From Ignelater luminosus (Eukaryota > Arthropoda > Insecta > Coleoptera > Elateridae): 64,000 nucleotides of DNA. Positions 49,071-59,957 of this stretch are shown piece by piece. Position numbers and translations under genes: made by a program. The first letter of the stretch is position 1; each line of letters opens with the position of its first letter. Under the pieces are notes generated by a model. The model did no database searches, was not told where the DNA came from, and worked only from the letters and a program-made list of their open reading frames with translations. The stretch covers positions 3,692 through 67,691 of the forward strand of contig VTPC01002466.1 in assembly GCA_011009095.1 (NCBI GenBank), given 5' to 3'.

Positions 49071-49400
49071 AATTAGGCCAGTCAATATCGACATAAAAAA
49101 GGCAAACACAGCAAAAATTAAGGTAGTTCTGATTTTTTAATATGCTGTTAGGACTCCTATGGGTAGTATTTGATTTGCAACCCCAAAAAACCTGTGCTAC
49201 CTGCGTAGTGACCAAAAAAACAGCGAAATTTTCGCATTTGTTTTGTTTTTTCATGATATCTCCTAAACTATGCGTTCTACCAAAAATATTATCCATATCG
49301 CTTTTAGAGCAAATTAAATGTGCTACACATCGAGACTTCGGGCTCTGTACATCTATTAGTTACCGAGATAAGGCTTTTCAAAGATTGGAGATTTTTTCCA
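49071..49400. repeat. Left long terminal inverted repeat
   Basis: It matches the reverse complement of 51130-51452 along most of its length, with substitutions and small indels. Shared phrases include TCAATATCGACATAA, GTAGTTCTGATTTTTT, GTTAGGACTCCTA and TTTTCAAAGATTGGA. It contains a subterminal hairpin (CTATGGGTAG ... CTACCTGCGTAG). The plus-strand frame at 49142-49483 is a by-product of the repeat. Confidence 0.85.
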
Positions 49401-49715
49401 AAAAGAGACATTTCTTCGTTACGGTCATGTTTGGAGCTAAATATTGGCAAAGAGATTTGTCCTACAATAAAAGCTATCGATAAGAATTTTTAGGAAATTT
49501 ACTTAGCTTTAATTTAAGTGCAAGACGGTGTCCGTGAGCCAAATAGTTTCCCCAAAAATGGCCAAATACCAAAACACCCTTTCTAAATGCAATTTTATTT
49601 CCTAGACTTTATCGTCTAGCAAGCCCTGATTCTTTGCTAGAATTGTCTGGAGGCAATAGAAAAATACAAAATTATAAAGTATTAATTCCAATAAAAAGAT
49701 ATTGTTATCTTTCTT

Positions 49716-50387
49716 TTGAAGACGTGGTTCAGTACCCACCCGCCATTCCCAGTGACTGACCACCTACTTTCCATCGGAATTGTTGGAGGTGCTGAGACCA
49801 ACTGCCACATGGTCCAAGAACTGGGAGCTAATGGTGTGAAGAAAATTGTTGATACCACGTTTGAGACCGTAAAATTTAAACAGAAGGAAAAAGTGAAAAC
49901 CTTGGCAACCATCACCAGCTCAGTGAAAGTGGTCAATAAGAGAGTTGATGTAGACGCTTTTATGATTTTCCAGGGGGCCTGCATCACCAAACAATCAGAT
50001 GAACAATTGAAGAAACACTTTGGGTATAAGCTAGCACCATGCCCATTGTCACTTTTCACTGAAGAGGGGATGCGAAAAGAAACAAAGTCATCCTTTTACT
50101 TGTCATTTACATTCGTCGTGGTGGATGGTGTTTATCTGGTCCACAAGGTTGTCTTGTATCGCGATAACTCTGTCAGAGCAATTGTGGCAACATACGTCAA
50201 CCACGTGTTTAACCATTTTGGGAGAAATGTTGCAGTGGTTTTCGAAGGGTACCCAGAGGATGCGGCCTTCAGGAGCACAAAAATAGCTGAACGTTTGCGT
50301 CGCTACGTTGCTCTCTCTACCAGTGCAATACAGTTTGAGGAGTCGACACTAATTAAAGTACCCCAGGAAAAAAGTACTTGCCAGTGA
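49716..50387 (+). pseudogene. PIN/XPG-like nuclease family protein, N-terminal part
   Basis: This 223-aa frame matches the first part of an invertebrate protein family whose catalytic half lies downstream. Conserved phrases are CHMVQELGANGVKKI, DAFMIFQGACITKQSDEQLK, YKLAPCPLSLFTEEGMRKET (family: LSLFDE.GMRK) and VVFEGYPEDAAFRSTKIAER (family: VVFDGYP...STK.AERLRR). It ends FEESTLIKVPQEK. The frame is then lost by one base near an A-run at about 50370, where the family phrase continues as VLASDQNKRRLIEML in the next frame. The first ATG is used for lack of better evidence; parent proteins are longer at the N-terminus. The function is not established; a nuclease role is inferred from the downstream PIN motifs. 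Confidence 0.8.
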
Positions 50388-50766
50388 CCAAAACAAACGC
50401 CGTTTGATTGAAATGCTTTGCACTGAGTTCGATAAACAGGGAATTGAGACCAAACTGACTGCAGAAGACGCTGACGCAGATATCGTCAGAACTGCTCTCT
50501 CTAAGAGTTCATCCTATGAAGATGTCATAGTGATTGGGGAGGATGTAGATTTATTGGTCCTGCTCAATGGCTTGGATTCCATCTCTAAGAACGTGTACTT
50601 CCAGAAAAGCGACAGGGGTGGTTCTGGATGCATCCATTTTTCCACCACCTCATTCGCCTGCGGAGACCTTGAATACCCACAAGGATTCACGCTATTTCTT
50701 CACGCCTTCAGTGGCTGTGACACCACCTCTGCCATATTCTGGCAGGGGAAGCTGGTAAGAAGATGA
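50370..50766 (+). pseudogene. PIN/XPG-like domain with acidic motifs
   Basis: The frame from 50404 (readable from about 50373) holds three acidic clusters in PIN/FEN order: AEDADADIVRTAL (residues 20-32), VIGEDVDLLVLL (44-55) and FLHAFSGCDTTSAIF (98-112). They correspond to the XPG-I-like acidic helix, the DSD-like strand end and the GxD segment of flap nucleases, which bind catalytic metal ions. All the acidic residues are present. A premature TGA follows at 50764-50766, just after GKLVRR, where family members continue for roughly 100 residues; that part is deleted. The same frame reopens after the stop. Confidence 0.8.
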
Positions 50767-51171
50767 CGCCCAGTCTCTAAACAGCCTCCGTTACACGTGC
50801 TTCGTCAAGTCAGCAGCCACAGCCAAAATGAACCTTGCTCGCCTCCCCCCCCCCCCACCAAAGACATCACGCGTTTCGCTCTTACTATCAAGTACAGGGG
50901 TGGAAAAAATCAAAACGACTGGGGTTGGTTCATTAGCGATCTAGGACTACTCACCACCACTACGACAATAGCTCCAGCCTCTCAATTGCTCCTGAAAGTG
51001 CTGTCGTGCAAATGTAAAAAAGGGTGCCTAAAATGTTCGGCACTCTGCAGATTTTGCCAGTCTTGCGCCAATCGTTCGTCCATCGATATGGTCGACGACG
51101 ACGACAAAGATTACAAAACACAAAAACAAAAACAAATTCCAATCTTTGAAAAGCCGTATCTCGATAACTAA
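50762..51171 (+). pseudogene. Cys-rich C-terminal part of the PIN-family protein
   Basis: First in one frame: DDAQSLNSLRYTCFVKSA then KMNLARLPP (50762-50845), the family phrase NLRY..FVK.....K..L..LPPT. A run of Cs (50847-50859) then shifts the frame to TKDITRFALTIKY, DWGWFISDLG and LLKVLSCKCKKGCLKCSALC, followed by RFCQSC. Seven cysteines (CxCxxxCxxCxxxCxxCxxC) form a zinc-binding tail like that of relatives. The coding end FEKPYLDN and stop (51169-51171) lie inside the right terminal inverted repeat. Confidence 0.75.
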
Positions 51172-51452
51172 TGGACGTACAGAACCCATCCTGGTCTCAA
51201 AGTGTAGCACATTTAATTTACTTTAAAAACGATATGAATAACATTTTCGGTAGAACGCATAGTTTAAGAGATTTAAAAAAACCAAAACAAGTGCGAAAAT
51301 TCTGCTATTTTTTGGCCATTACGCGGGTAGCACAGGTTTTTCAGTGTAACAAATCTGGATTTGTACTACCCGTAGGAGTCCTAACAACATATCAAAAAAT
51401 CAGAACTACGCCAAGTTTTGCGATGACTTATGTCGATATTGATTGGCCTAAA
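51130..51452. repeat. Right long terminal inverted repeat
   Basis: Inverted partner of 49071-49400. It includes its own subterminal hairpin (CGCGGGTAG ... CTACCCGTAG, about 51322-51378). The plus-strand frame at 51171-51455 is a by-product. Confidence 0.85.
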
Positions 51453-54400
51453 TAAGCAAATTTGCTTTAAAAGAAATTAAAGAGTTTTGGCAAGGAATAA
51501 AAATTGTTTTGATTATGACAATTCCCTTCAAAAACGACTTGAATAGAGAATATTTGAACTGAAAAAGAACTGGATTCAATACTGATTACACTGTTGATAT
51601 GTTGAGAATACTACCAGGAGTTAAAAAACTTTGTTTAGACAAAATACTTGTTTAGGGAAAATACTTAAAACTTAAAACCCATGTCTCACTATCAAACAAT
51701 TTGATCAGACTGCTTTGACATGACCTATGCGTTTTTCAAATTGTTTGAAAAAATTGAATTAAACGGATTCCAAACAATGTCAAATTTTACATCTGACGTT
51801 TGAAATTTGATTTTCCCTTGTCCAAGACGAACATGCAAATCGTAAATTTAGAAAACTTTGTATTATCGTCAGAATGACTGAGCAAATCATTGGTTTTCAT
51901 ATAAAGGCTCATGTAATTGCTTCTTCTCCTCTAATTACAGTGTTTATATCCGTTCAATGGCCTTAATAATTTCAACATTCTTGAGATCACCAAATATTCT
52001 TTAGACGACAGCATGAGAAGTTGACTTGAGCATATATTTGCGATTAATTGAGCTCGTTCAAAATTTCAAATACGCTATCTGAATTTTCTCATATAGCGTA
52101 GTTTCAAAGAAGTCGCTTAATAATCTTGGTACCTGAGAACAGAGTTACTCATAAAAAACTTCCAGCTCAAAGTTTTTAATAATCTCGAAAGCTTATCATC
52201 TGCGAAAGTTTTTACTGAAGCTTTTGAGTCTTCAACCTTCACTCTTCTTCGCGTTTGAGATTTCGTTATTAAAGATATCACAGTCATGCTGTAGTTGTAA
52301 GAAAAAGTCATGAAACGTCAGATGGAAGCATGTGGTGACTCTCAACTTTCAACAATTGATTCGCAAAATGTTTACTAGTTGATGACACTGAATGAGTGTA
52401 CTACGAGTGCTACTGACAGATTTCATAAACCCAATTAAGTAGTGCAAATATTCTGAGACCCAGGCCCCCCCCTCTGGTTTTTTTGCATAGTTTCAACCCA
52501 AGCACGGTAATAATTACTAGAGTTACTTCTATAATCCTACTGATATATTTATATATTGTCTTTCCTCTTTATATTGAAAATCTAACTGATAAAACATATT
52601 GACCTATTATAACTTCGTCAACAGACTTTTCCCATTTATCACCATCAATATGTGGCATAGCCGATTTGGCAGACAACACAATTGCATTTTCTTAATCTTG
52701 GGTATCTGGAACCTTCGCATGTATGATAGAGACACTACAACTGACTAAGTGTAATTTTAAGTTGACCTTTTGTCTTCTGGCGTTGCTTTTAAATCCCAAA
52801 TTACTGTTATTTTATCAGTGCCATTAGGACATTAGTATGGTTTACTCCATTTTGAGTGATGGCTTCTGTGTCTATTGTTGATTGATGTTTTTGAGATTCG
52901 GGTAGTCACCTGATCCATCTTCATTAGATGTTTCTAGGAAGGAACGGAAACGTTTGGACTTTTCATTTTGTTAGGATAGTACTCCAAGCTTCTTTCGATC
53001 ATCTAAGGAAACCTCGGTGTAACGGCTGGTATAAATGCATCGAATTTATGACTAATCGCATTATTTTCAACATAAAAAGTCAAAAGTCATCAGCATGCAT
53101 ATATGAAGACAGATTATCCCCTAGTAAGGCCTTTCTTCCTTCTAAACGCTTTAGGTGTAGGAAGCAACAAATGGTAAGCCAATCTCTAAGCAAATCGTAT
53201 ATATTCATTCCCTCAAGGCTCAACTAAATTTTATACCCTGGCTGCAACAAGACCTGTTACAGCATGGAGTGTTTCCACATACCGTATAGGTGTGAACTTT
53301 TGCCTCTTTTAATATTATCCACAGTAATTTTTTATGACTTTCGAGAACTTTAACTTTAATCGACATTCTTAATGTAGTAGAGATAGCGAAAACCCAAATT
53401 CGCACACTTAGCAGCTGTTCTCAGAACATTCGTTCTCTTTCGTTTTGTTAAAAATAAATATTTAGTTAAACGATCATCGTTTTATTTCCTATACAATATA
53501 CTAAATGGGATCTTGCATTGTCTCGATACGTCTAAGATCCTAAAGTATGCCTTCTACAATTTTATCAAAAGCTTAGTTTAAGAAAACAGTAAGGCAATTT
53601 GTGTATCAACTATCAAGAACATCCTTATGATGTCGAGATACATTTCTAAAATAAGAAATGAGGAATCCGTTTTGTAATATACAAAAATAAGCAACAATGA
53701 TATCAAAATATCTTCATGATCAAAATTACGCTCCACCACAATCTAACTTTTAAGTCTAATTTTTTAGAAGATCCTTTTAACAAGACAGAATCTCTATTGA
53801 TCGTTGGTTGCTTCTCTTTTGCAATTTTTGAGCCACCTTGTCAATTGTAGTTATCAAGAATGATACAAAAAATTTAAGGTAACTGAGATTAAATCTATAC
53901 TTTTAGAAATGCTGTTTATATTTGAATTCGAAGGTGACCACTTGGAAATTCAGCAGAGTGGCACATTAATATCCTAGAAATGGCCCTAATAGGATCCAAG
54001 CTCATATACAGAACTGCTAGAAATGTTTGTACAAAAATCTGGGGAATATTCCACTTACTAAACTGAGCGTGAGAGTATCCTGAGATATACAACTTTTGAG
54101 ATCCAGCTTGCTGTTCTACTGTATTGTAAAGAATCTTGATTACAAAGATTTCTGAAAGAATGGATGCTTGTTTTCCAAATGCTTTACTTTATTATAATAT
54201 AATTATAATGTATTGTATAATTTAGCTTCGCTCTAGTTCATTTTTAAATAGTTTGATGCTTTTCAAAATTTTTCTTCTAACACTCATCTTTGTATTTTTT
54301 CGTCGCCTAGGTAGAATATGCCTCAATAAATGCGGACAAGATAAATGTTTAAAAGTTATTAAACCTCTTAACCAAATTTTCTATTATAACAAATGTTGAC

Positions 54401-57400
54401 ACTTTTTAGTAAACTTAATAATTTTCTTTCTGGATTCTCAAACGTTTGGCTTGCTAATATTCCAAAAAGAAAATTTAATTGTAATTAGTCCCCAAGAGAT
54501 ACTTTGAAGACGCATGTTGATAATTTCTTATTATGATATCATTCAAAGCAGATTAATCAATAAAGGCTATACATAGGCATTTTTTGTTAATCTTCAAATA
54601 CATCATTGGAGCACACGGAGAAATAAAAAAAAACAAAATTATTTTTCCTTGCTTTTAATTTACAAAACAAAATTCATCACAGAGAAAATCAATTTTTTTA
54701 TCATCCACCCACACAATCAGCAGGTGGTCTAGTGGGTTTTCCCTTCAGTAGTCATATGTTAGATATACAGCCGTACCCTGTAAAATTAATTTAAAAGTCT
54801 AAACAAACCCGAAGTAGAACGTACCAAGTACATGTACATTACACCCACAAGGTTCACACGTTTTGCGAACGCCCATGATTATTTGGAAATGGGATTTGCA
54901 CATGTTTATATCAGCTGTGGGGCCAATTCGCGGTTGTCTTCCGCGGCCCCACGTGTGACGTCGCAGGTGAATGATCGCTGACGTCACGCTAGTTCAATGG
55001 CAAATCGCGACCCAGATCTTTCTAAACTTCGCACTTCTATATTTATTTTTAAAATTTAAGATAAATTTTTAAAACCGTACGCTATGGGACTTTAAAATTT
55101 AAATTAGGAATGAAAAAAATTTTCAAATAAATACGAAAGGCTAATTGGAGTTGTCATTACAATTTAACGAAAGAGTACCCAAACCATTAAAGTTATAAAC
55201 ACAAATGCAATAGTCGCTCACGCGTGGTTAGAAACAACAAACAATTTTCATAATTGCCTCTCTCGCTTTTACATGCAATTATTTTGTAAGAAAACTGTGT
55301 GGGTATATAATATTTATGCAAAACTCACTAGAGGAACGAGAAACTAGATTTGAACCGCTGGATTCTCTTACCTGGAATAAAAAAGAAATGTAAAATAACA
55401 ACAGGATGGAAAGTATTTTTAAGTTTACAACCTACTTCAAACGTTTTGTTGCCGAAAAGCAAGTCCAAATAATGGAAATAAAGTGCATACCAGTTAAGTA
55501 CTGGCTAGACATAAAAATGTATTTCTTGGTGTTTTATTTTGCATAAAGGAATTAAAAACCACAGACAAATCTTAATGAGTAGAGGCTCCCATATTGTAAA
55601 AGAATTGTATTGTATACTCGAGTATGTACCCATAGCCTTTCGCTTTGCGGTTGCAAATCTTTTGTAGCTATAATTGAGATCATATTTTATTTTTAAAGGG
55701 GTTATATATCTGTACTAGAAATATGTATATTGGAAAGTCACAAAACTATAAAACTTATTGTGAATTTTACCGACACGACATAGGAAGCTGAATGGGTATT
55801 GTACTCCAGGAGCTTGTAAAATTTAGTGGTTACAACTAAAATAATTAACTTCAGATAGGATTATCCCTGTATCTGTAAAACTTTCTTTGTCCCTTTTTAT
55901 GGTCAACCACCGCTTTTCGTGGTTGTATTTCAACAAGTAACCCTTTTCAAAGCTTGAAAATTGTATACGGCGTCACTTTATTTTCGGCACTTTTAGTCTC
56001 GTTAGCACGCAATGGAATTTCCGCTAATAAGTATATACACTACATAACTCTAAATAAAAAAAAGCAAGAAAATAAGTGGGATATGAAACAAAATAAAAAA
56101 TAATGGTTTGAGCAAACAGTCCTACTTTGGTAATTTTAGCAGAATTTACATCATTCGGTCATTGGTACCAAACAAAGTCAATAGTGGCATATTTAAGAAA
56201 GCAGAGGAAAGATTTCACGTTTTTTATTATACCTGGCAAACTATCAACAACTTTTTAAGGTGGTTACAATTTCTGTAGGCTATTTATGCAGGGTAATTAA
56301 TTGATTTGTTTAATCAATATAATATTCGTTTGCAGATTTAACATAGTTTGCATGGAAACTTTTTAGTTACATTGGACATATAAAAACCAATAAATTTAAA
56401 TAGAAAGACTGCTATTATTATTTATAGCTCAGTCAAGCTAAAGAATAGAAAAGATAAAACAGTAACTATTTCATCTGCCCACTTCATTGTTGTAGGATAT
56501 GGCCTACTTGCACAAAATCATAACTTTTAGATCCCAATAAATCTAGTAAACTAAAGCTCTAAAAACATAATTTTTAATATGAAAAAATCTTGGCCAAAAA
56601 TGTTCAGTTCTGCATTTTGTGGGTCATTAACAATTAGAAGTGTAACCATATGCAAATAAAGTGAGTAACTTGTTCAAATTAAGTAAAATAAATACCTACG
56701 TAAGTGTTTGTTATTAGTTGCAGGGTGTGAAGCTGTATCTCACTAACACAGCTCAGATAATTATAATAACTAGCTCTGGAACCATAATATGTGAAGTAAG
56801 TCTAAAAGATAAATAATAGTTGTCCGTTTCTTTATTCTTCTTTATTAACATTTATAAGGCTTACTGAAAAGGCGGAATTCTTGAACCAACACCTAGAAGA
56901 TCGCTAATTTAAAATAGCCCAATTTGGAAGTATAATTCACATCATGACAAGCCTCTCCCAAAGTTATAGTTCATCACTTCTAGCTCTACTCATGACCATA
57001 TAAATCACCTGAATTGACTAGTTTACTAGATGAAGAAATTAGAAGCTGCTAGAGTAGTTTGCCTATAGATCAATGGCAACCTAACGTGTCTAGGAAGTTG
57101 GCAACAAAACATAATATTTCTTAGAGCAAAGACTGTCAATTTCTTCAATACCATCCCTAAAGAACATCATGTTTTCTTTCTTTGAAATCTTGAAAGACTA
57201 ATGAAATGAACATAGGAATAAGATTTAATCATTAATTCATTCGACAGAAGGATACAATTTGAACCCCAATCAAGTCTAAAATTGTAAAACGGTATTTCAT
57301 TTTTTCATAACTTTCGCTAAATAATATGAACATTTCAGCATACAAAATAAAGCGATGTTACTATCAAAGAGGTCTGCAATTATTTGGAGGGATGGAGTTA

Positions 57401-58188
57401 TCAAGGCAACCCGTGCTGCAATACGAAACAAAGCAAAATGTACAAAGAGGAACTAGAATTTCTGGACATAATTTGGAAAAAACAAATATTTATACACAAA
57501 CAGTTAATTTAGAATGTTGACTGATTCTTGCCTATAAAGCAAAGCCTGGTATAGACACGGCAAAGACGAAACAATTATTACAAACAACTAAAATAAACAC
57601 TCTTAAAGAAACCATCGAAAAATCAAACTCAACAGAATAAAAAGCATCTGAAAATGCAAGGCATAACCACAGCGAAATCCATTTTGTTGCTTTTTTCAAA
57701 TTTCGGCCGCCATTTTGACCATGTTCCGAGGTGATCATGTTTTCGAAAAGATATTAAAAAACTTTACTTTTGGATGTAGAATCCAAATCTGAAGTTAAAA
57801 ACTCAAAATTAAAAAAACAGACAAACAGACAGACTTCGCAAAGTCAGTAACAACACCTTTCAAAGTTGGTTGACCAAGCAGCAAGAGAAGACTACCAAAA
57901 AAGCAGGATATAGTAATAAAGTTAATAAAACAGAGAAGACAATATTGAAATAAACGCAACATATAATGACAGTCTGCATTAAATTATTATAAGAGTGGGT
58001 GAAGAATCAGAGAAAATCAACACCCTGTACGCCATAACTGTTTGAAAGAAGACGAATAATTCGGCTGTATGAAAGAAGAGGGGGAGAGAAAGGGAGAAAA
58101 TGTAGCAATTAAAAATAATTGAAGCTAAATACAATGTTATAAGTGTTGACAAAAAATGACCGTATCATTTAAAACGGTATGAATAAAT
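51453..58188. other. Gene-free spacer with one promoter-like patch
   Basis: Both strands lack recognisable families. The frames at 52928-53227 plus, 57326-57520 plus and 57532-57738 minus are anonymous. The GC-richer patch at about 54840-55010 is described separately. Confidence 0.5.
54905..54986 (-). promoter_or_regulatory. Candidate CRE/E-box/CCAAT/TATA promoter patch
   Basis: On the minus strand the order is TGACGTCA (54979-54986, perfect CRE), a second CRE half-match at 54956-54963, CACGTG (54950-54955), ATTGG (inverted CCAAT, 54923-54927 on the plus strand) and TATAAA (54905-54910). The patch is GC-rich in an AT-rich neighbourhood. An ATG at 54876 opens a short frame MGVRKTCEPCGCNV..., 25 codons, with no known match. 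It could mark a host transcription start or a repeat-derived promoter. Confidence 0.35.
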
Positions 58189-59083
58189 TACACTGCTCAA
58201 AATAATTAGAGGAACGGTTATGTACATCTAAGAACTTTTTAAACGTGCAACAATGTACAAATGTAATTATAAATATCTGAAAGACTAACATTTTGCCAAC
58301 AAATTTGCCAAAATAATACAAACTTAACACAAAAATTCGTAAGATAACAATATCAATTCAAAGAAATTACAAAAAATCAAGTGAAGAGCAAGTCATCCCG
58401 TCTAAATAACGTAAAGTTGCAGAGAAGGTCTGCTTCACTAATAACGTGTATGTCTTCCATTAGCACGAAGAACTGCTTGACACCTTCAAAGCATGCTTCA
58501 AGTGAGTCTACGAATGTCTTCTTGAGGTATATTCTCCCATTCTTCGATTAGAACATTTACTAACTGTTGGAGAGTGTGAGGTGGGTCTGGACGCCTCTGA
58601 ACACGTCTGTCCAACAAGTCCCAAAGATGTTCGATGGGGTTTAGGTCAGGACTTAGCGGAGGCCACTCCATGATTTGAATCCCGTGGTAGTGAAGAAAGT
58701 TCATGGTGATAGCCGTAGTATAAGACCTTGCATTGTCTTGCATAAATACAAAATTAGGACCTATACCGTAAGCGGCCGGTACAACATGATCCTCCAGAAT
58801 AAGGTCAATGTACCGTTGAGCTGTTAGGTTCCCTGATCTGTTCTTTCCTCAAGACTAATTCCGCCCCGAACCATCACAGATCCACTACCAAATTTTTCAA
58901 CTTCTCACACGGTAGTTGCAGAATGCCGTTCATTTGGTCGTCGGTATACACGTACTCGACCATCCTAACGACTCAAACGGAATCGTGATTCATCTGAGAA
59001 CAGTACTGGTCTCCAATGTTTAAGTTGCCATGCGGCATGTTCACGAACAAAATTTAAACGAGATACTATGTGATATTGCGTTA

Positions 59084-59957
59084 GGTTTGTTCCAATAAAC
59101 AATCGCTGACGGTTTGATGTACTTTTTTGACTTTTTCAAGGCGCAGGTTCGTAGTTTGAAACTAATTGGAAATTGTTTCTGTTGAAACGGATATNNNNNN
59201 NNNNNNNNNNNNNNNNNNNNNNNNNNNNNNNNNNNNNNNNNNNNNNNNNNNNNNNNNNNNNNNNNNNNNNNNNNNNNNNNNNNNNNNNNNNNNNNNNNNN
59301 NNNNNNNNNNNNNNNNNNNNNNNNNNNNNNNNNNNNNNNNNNNNNNNNNNNNNNNNNNNNNNNNNNNNNNNNNNNNNNNNNNNNNNNNNNNNNNNNNNNN
59401 NNNNNNNNNNNNNNNNNNNNNNNNNNNNNNNNNNNNNNNNNNNNNNNNNNNNNNNNNNNNNNNNNNNNNNNNNNNNNNNNNNNNNNNNNNNNNNNNNNNN
59501 NNNNNNNNNNNNNNNNNNNNNNNNNNNNNNNNNNNNNNNNNNNNNNNNNNNNNNNNNNNNNNNNNNNNNNNNNNNNNNNNNNNNNNNNNNNNNNNNNNNN
59601 NNNNNNNNNNNNNNNNNNNNNNNNNNNNNNNNNNNNNNNNNNNNNNNNNNNNNNNNNNNNNNNNNNNNNNNNNNNNNNNNNNNNNNNNNNNNNNNNNNNN
59701 NNNNNNNNNNNNNNNNNNNNNNNNNNNNNNNNNNNNNNNNNNNNNNNNNNNNNNNNNNNNNNNNNNNNNNNNNNNNNNNNNNNNNNNNNNNNNNNNNNNN
59801 NNNNNNNNNNNNNNNNNNNNNNNNNNNNNNNNNNNNNNNNNNNNNNATATCCGTTTCAACAGAAACAATTTCCAATTAGTTTCAAACTACGAACCTGCGC
59901 CTTGAAAAAGTCAAAAAAGTACATCAAACCGTCAGCGATTGTTTATTGGAACAAACC
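59084..59957. mobile_element. Nested TA-inserted element with long inverted arms
   Basis: The left arm 59084-59194 and right arm 59847-59957 are exact reverse complements over 111 bp, beginning GGTTTGTTCCAATAAACAAT. TA lies on both outer sides (59082-59083 and 59958-59959). Removing the insert with one TA restores an in-frame Tc1 transposase reading PILVTQYHI. The centre is a 652-base gap, so content and true length are unknown; the arms may continue into the gap. Confidence 0.75.
59195..59846. other. Assembly gap (652 N)
   Basis: Unresolved bases lie exactly between the two inverted arms. Long apparent open frames across it are artefacts of the Ns. Confidence 1.

Larger units (their letters stand above)
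49071..51452 (+). mobile_element. Long-TIR element carrying a PIN-nuclease-like gene
   Basis: A unit of about 2.4 kb bounded by imperfect inverted repeats of about 325 bp (49071-49400 and 51130-51452). Its only gene family is the PIN/XPG-like protein at 49716-51171, on the plus strand. No DDE transposase, helicase or RT is visible. The outer ends read AATTAGGCCAGTCAATATCG on the left and (reverse complement) ATTTAGGCCAATCAATATCG on the right. A TA dinucleotide sits just outside both ends, but I cannot show a longer target duplication. It may be a non-autonomous relative of a larger element, or a gene captured between two inverted copies of a repeat. Confidence 0.75.

Noticed and set aside
49142..49483. 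113-aa plus-strand frame as a gene
   Set aside because: It lies in the left long inverted repeat, and a comparable frame arises in the right repeat (51171-51455); no family resemblance.
59084..59957. Inverted arms as a pure scaffolding artefact
   Set aside because: Not excluded, but TA on both sides and exact restoration of the Tc1 reading frame are better explained by a true insertion; kept as a finding with that caveat.
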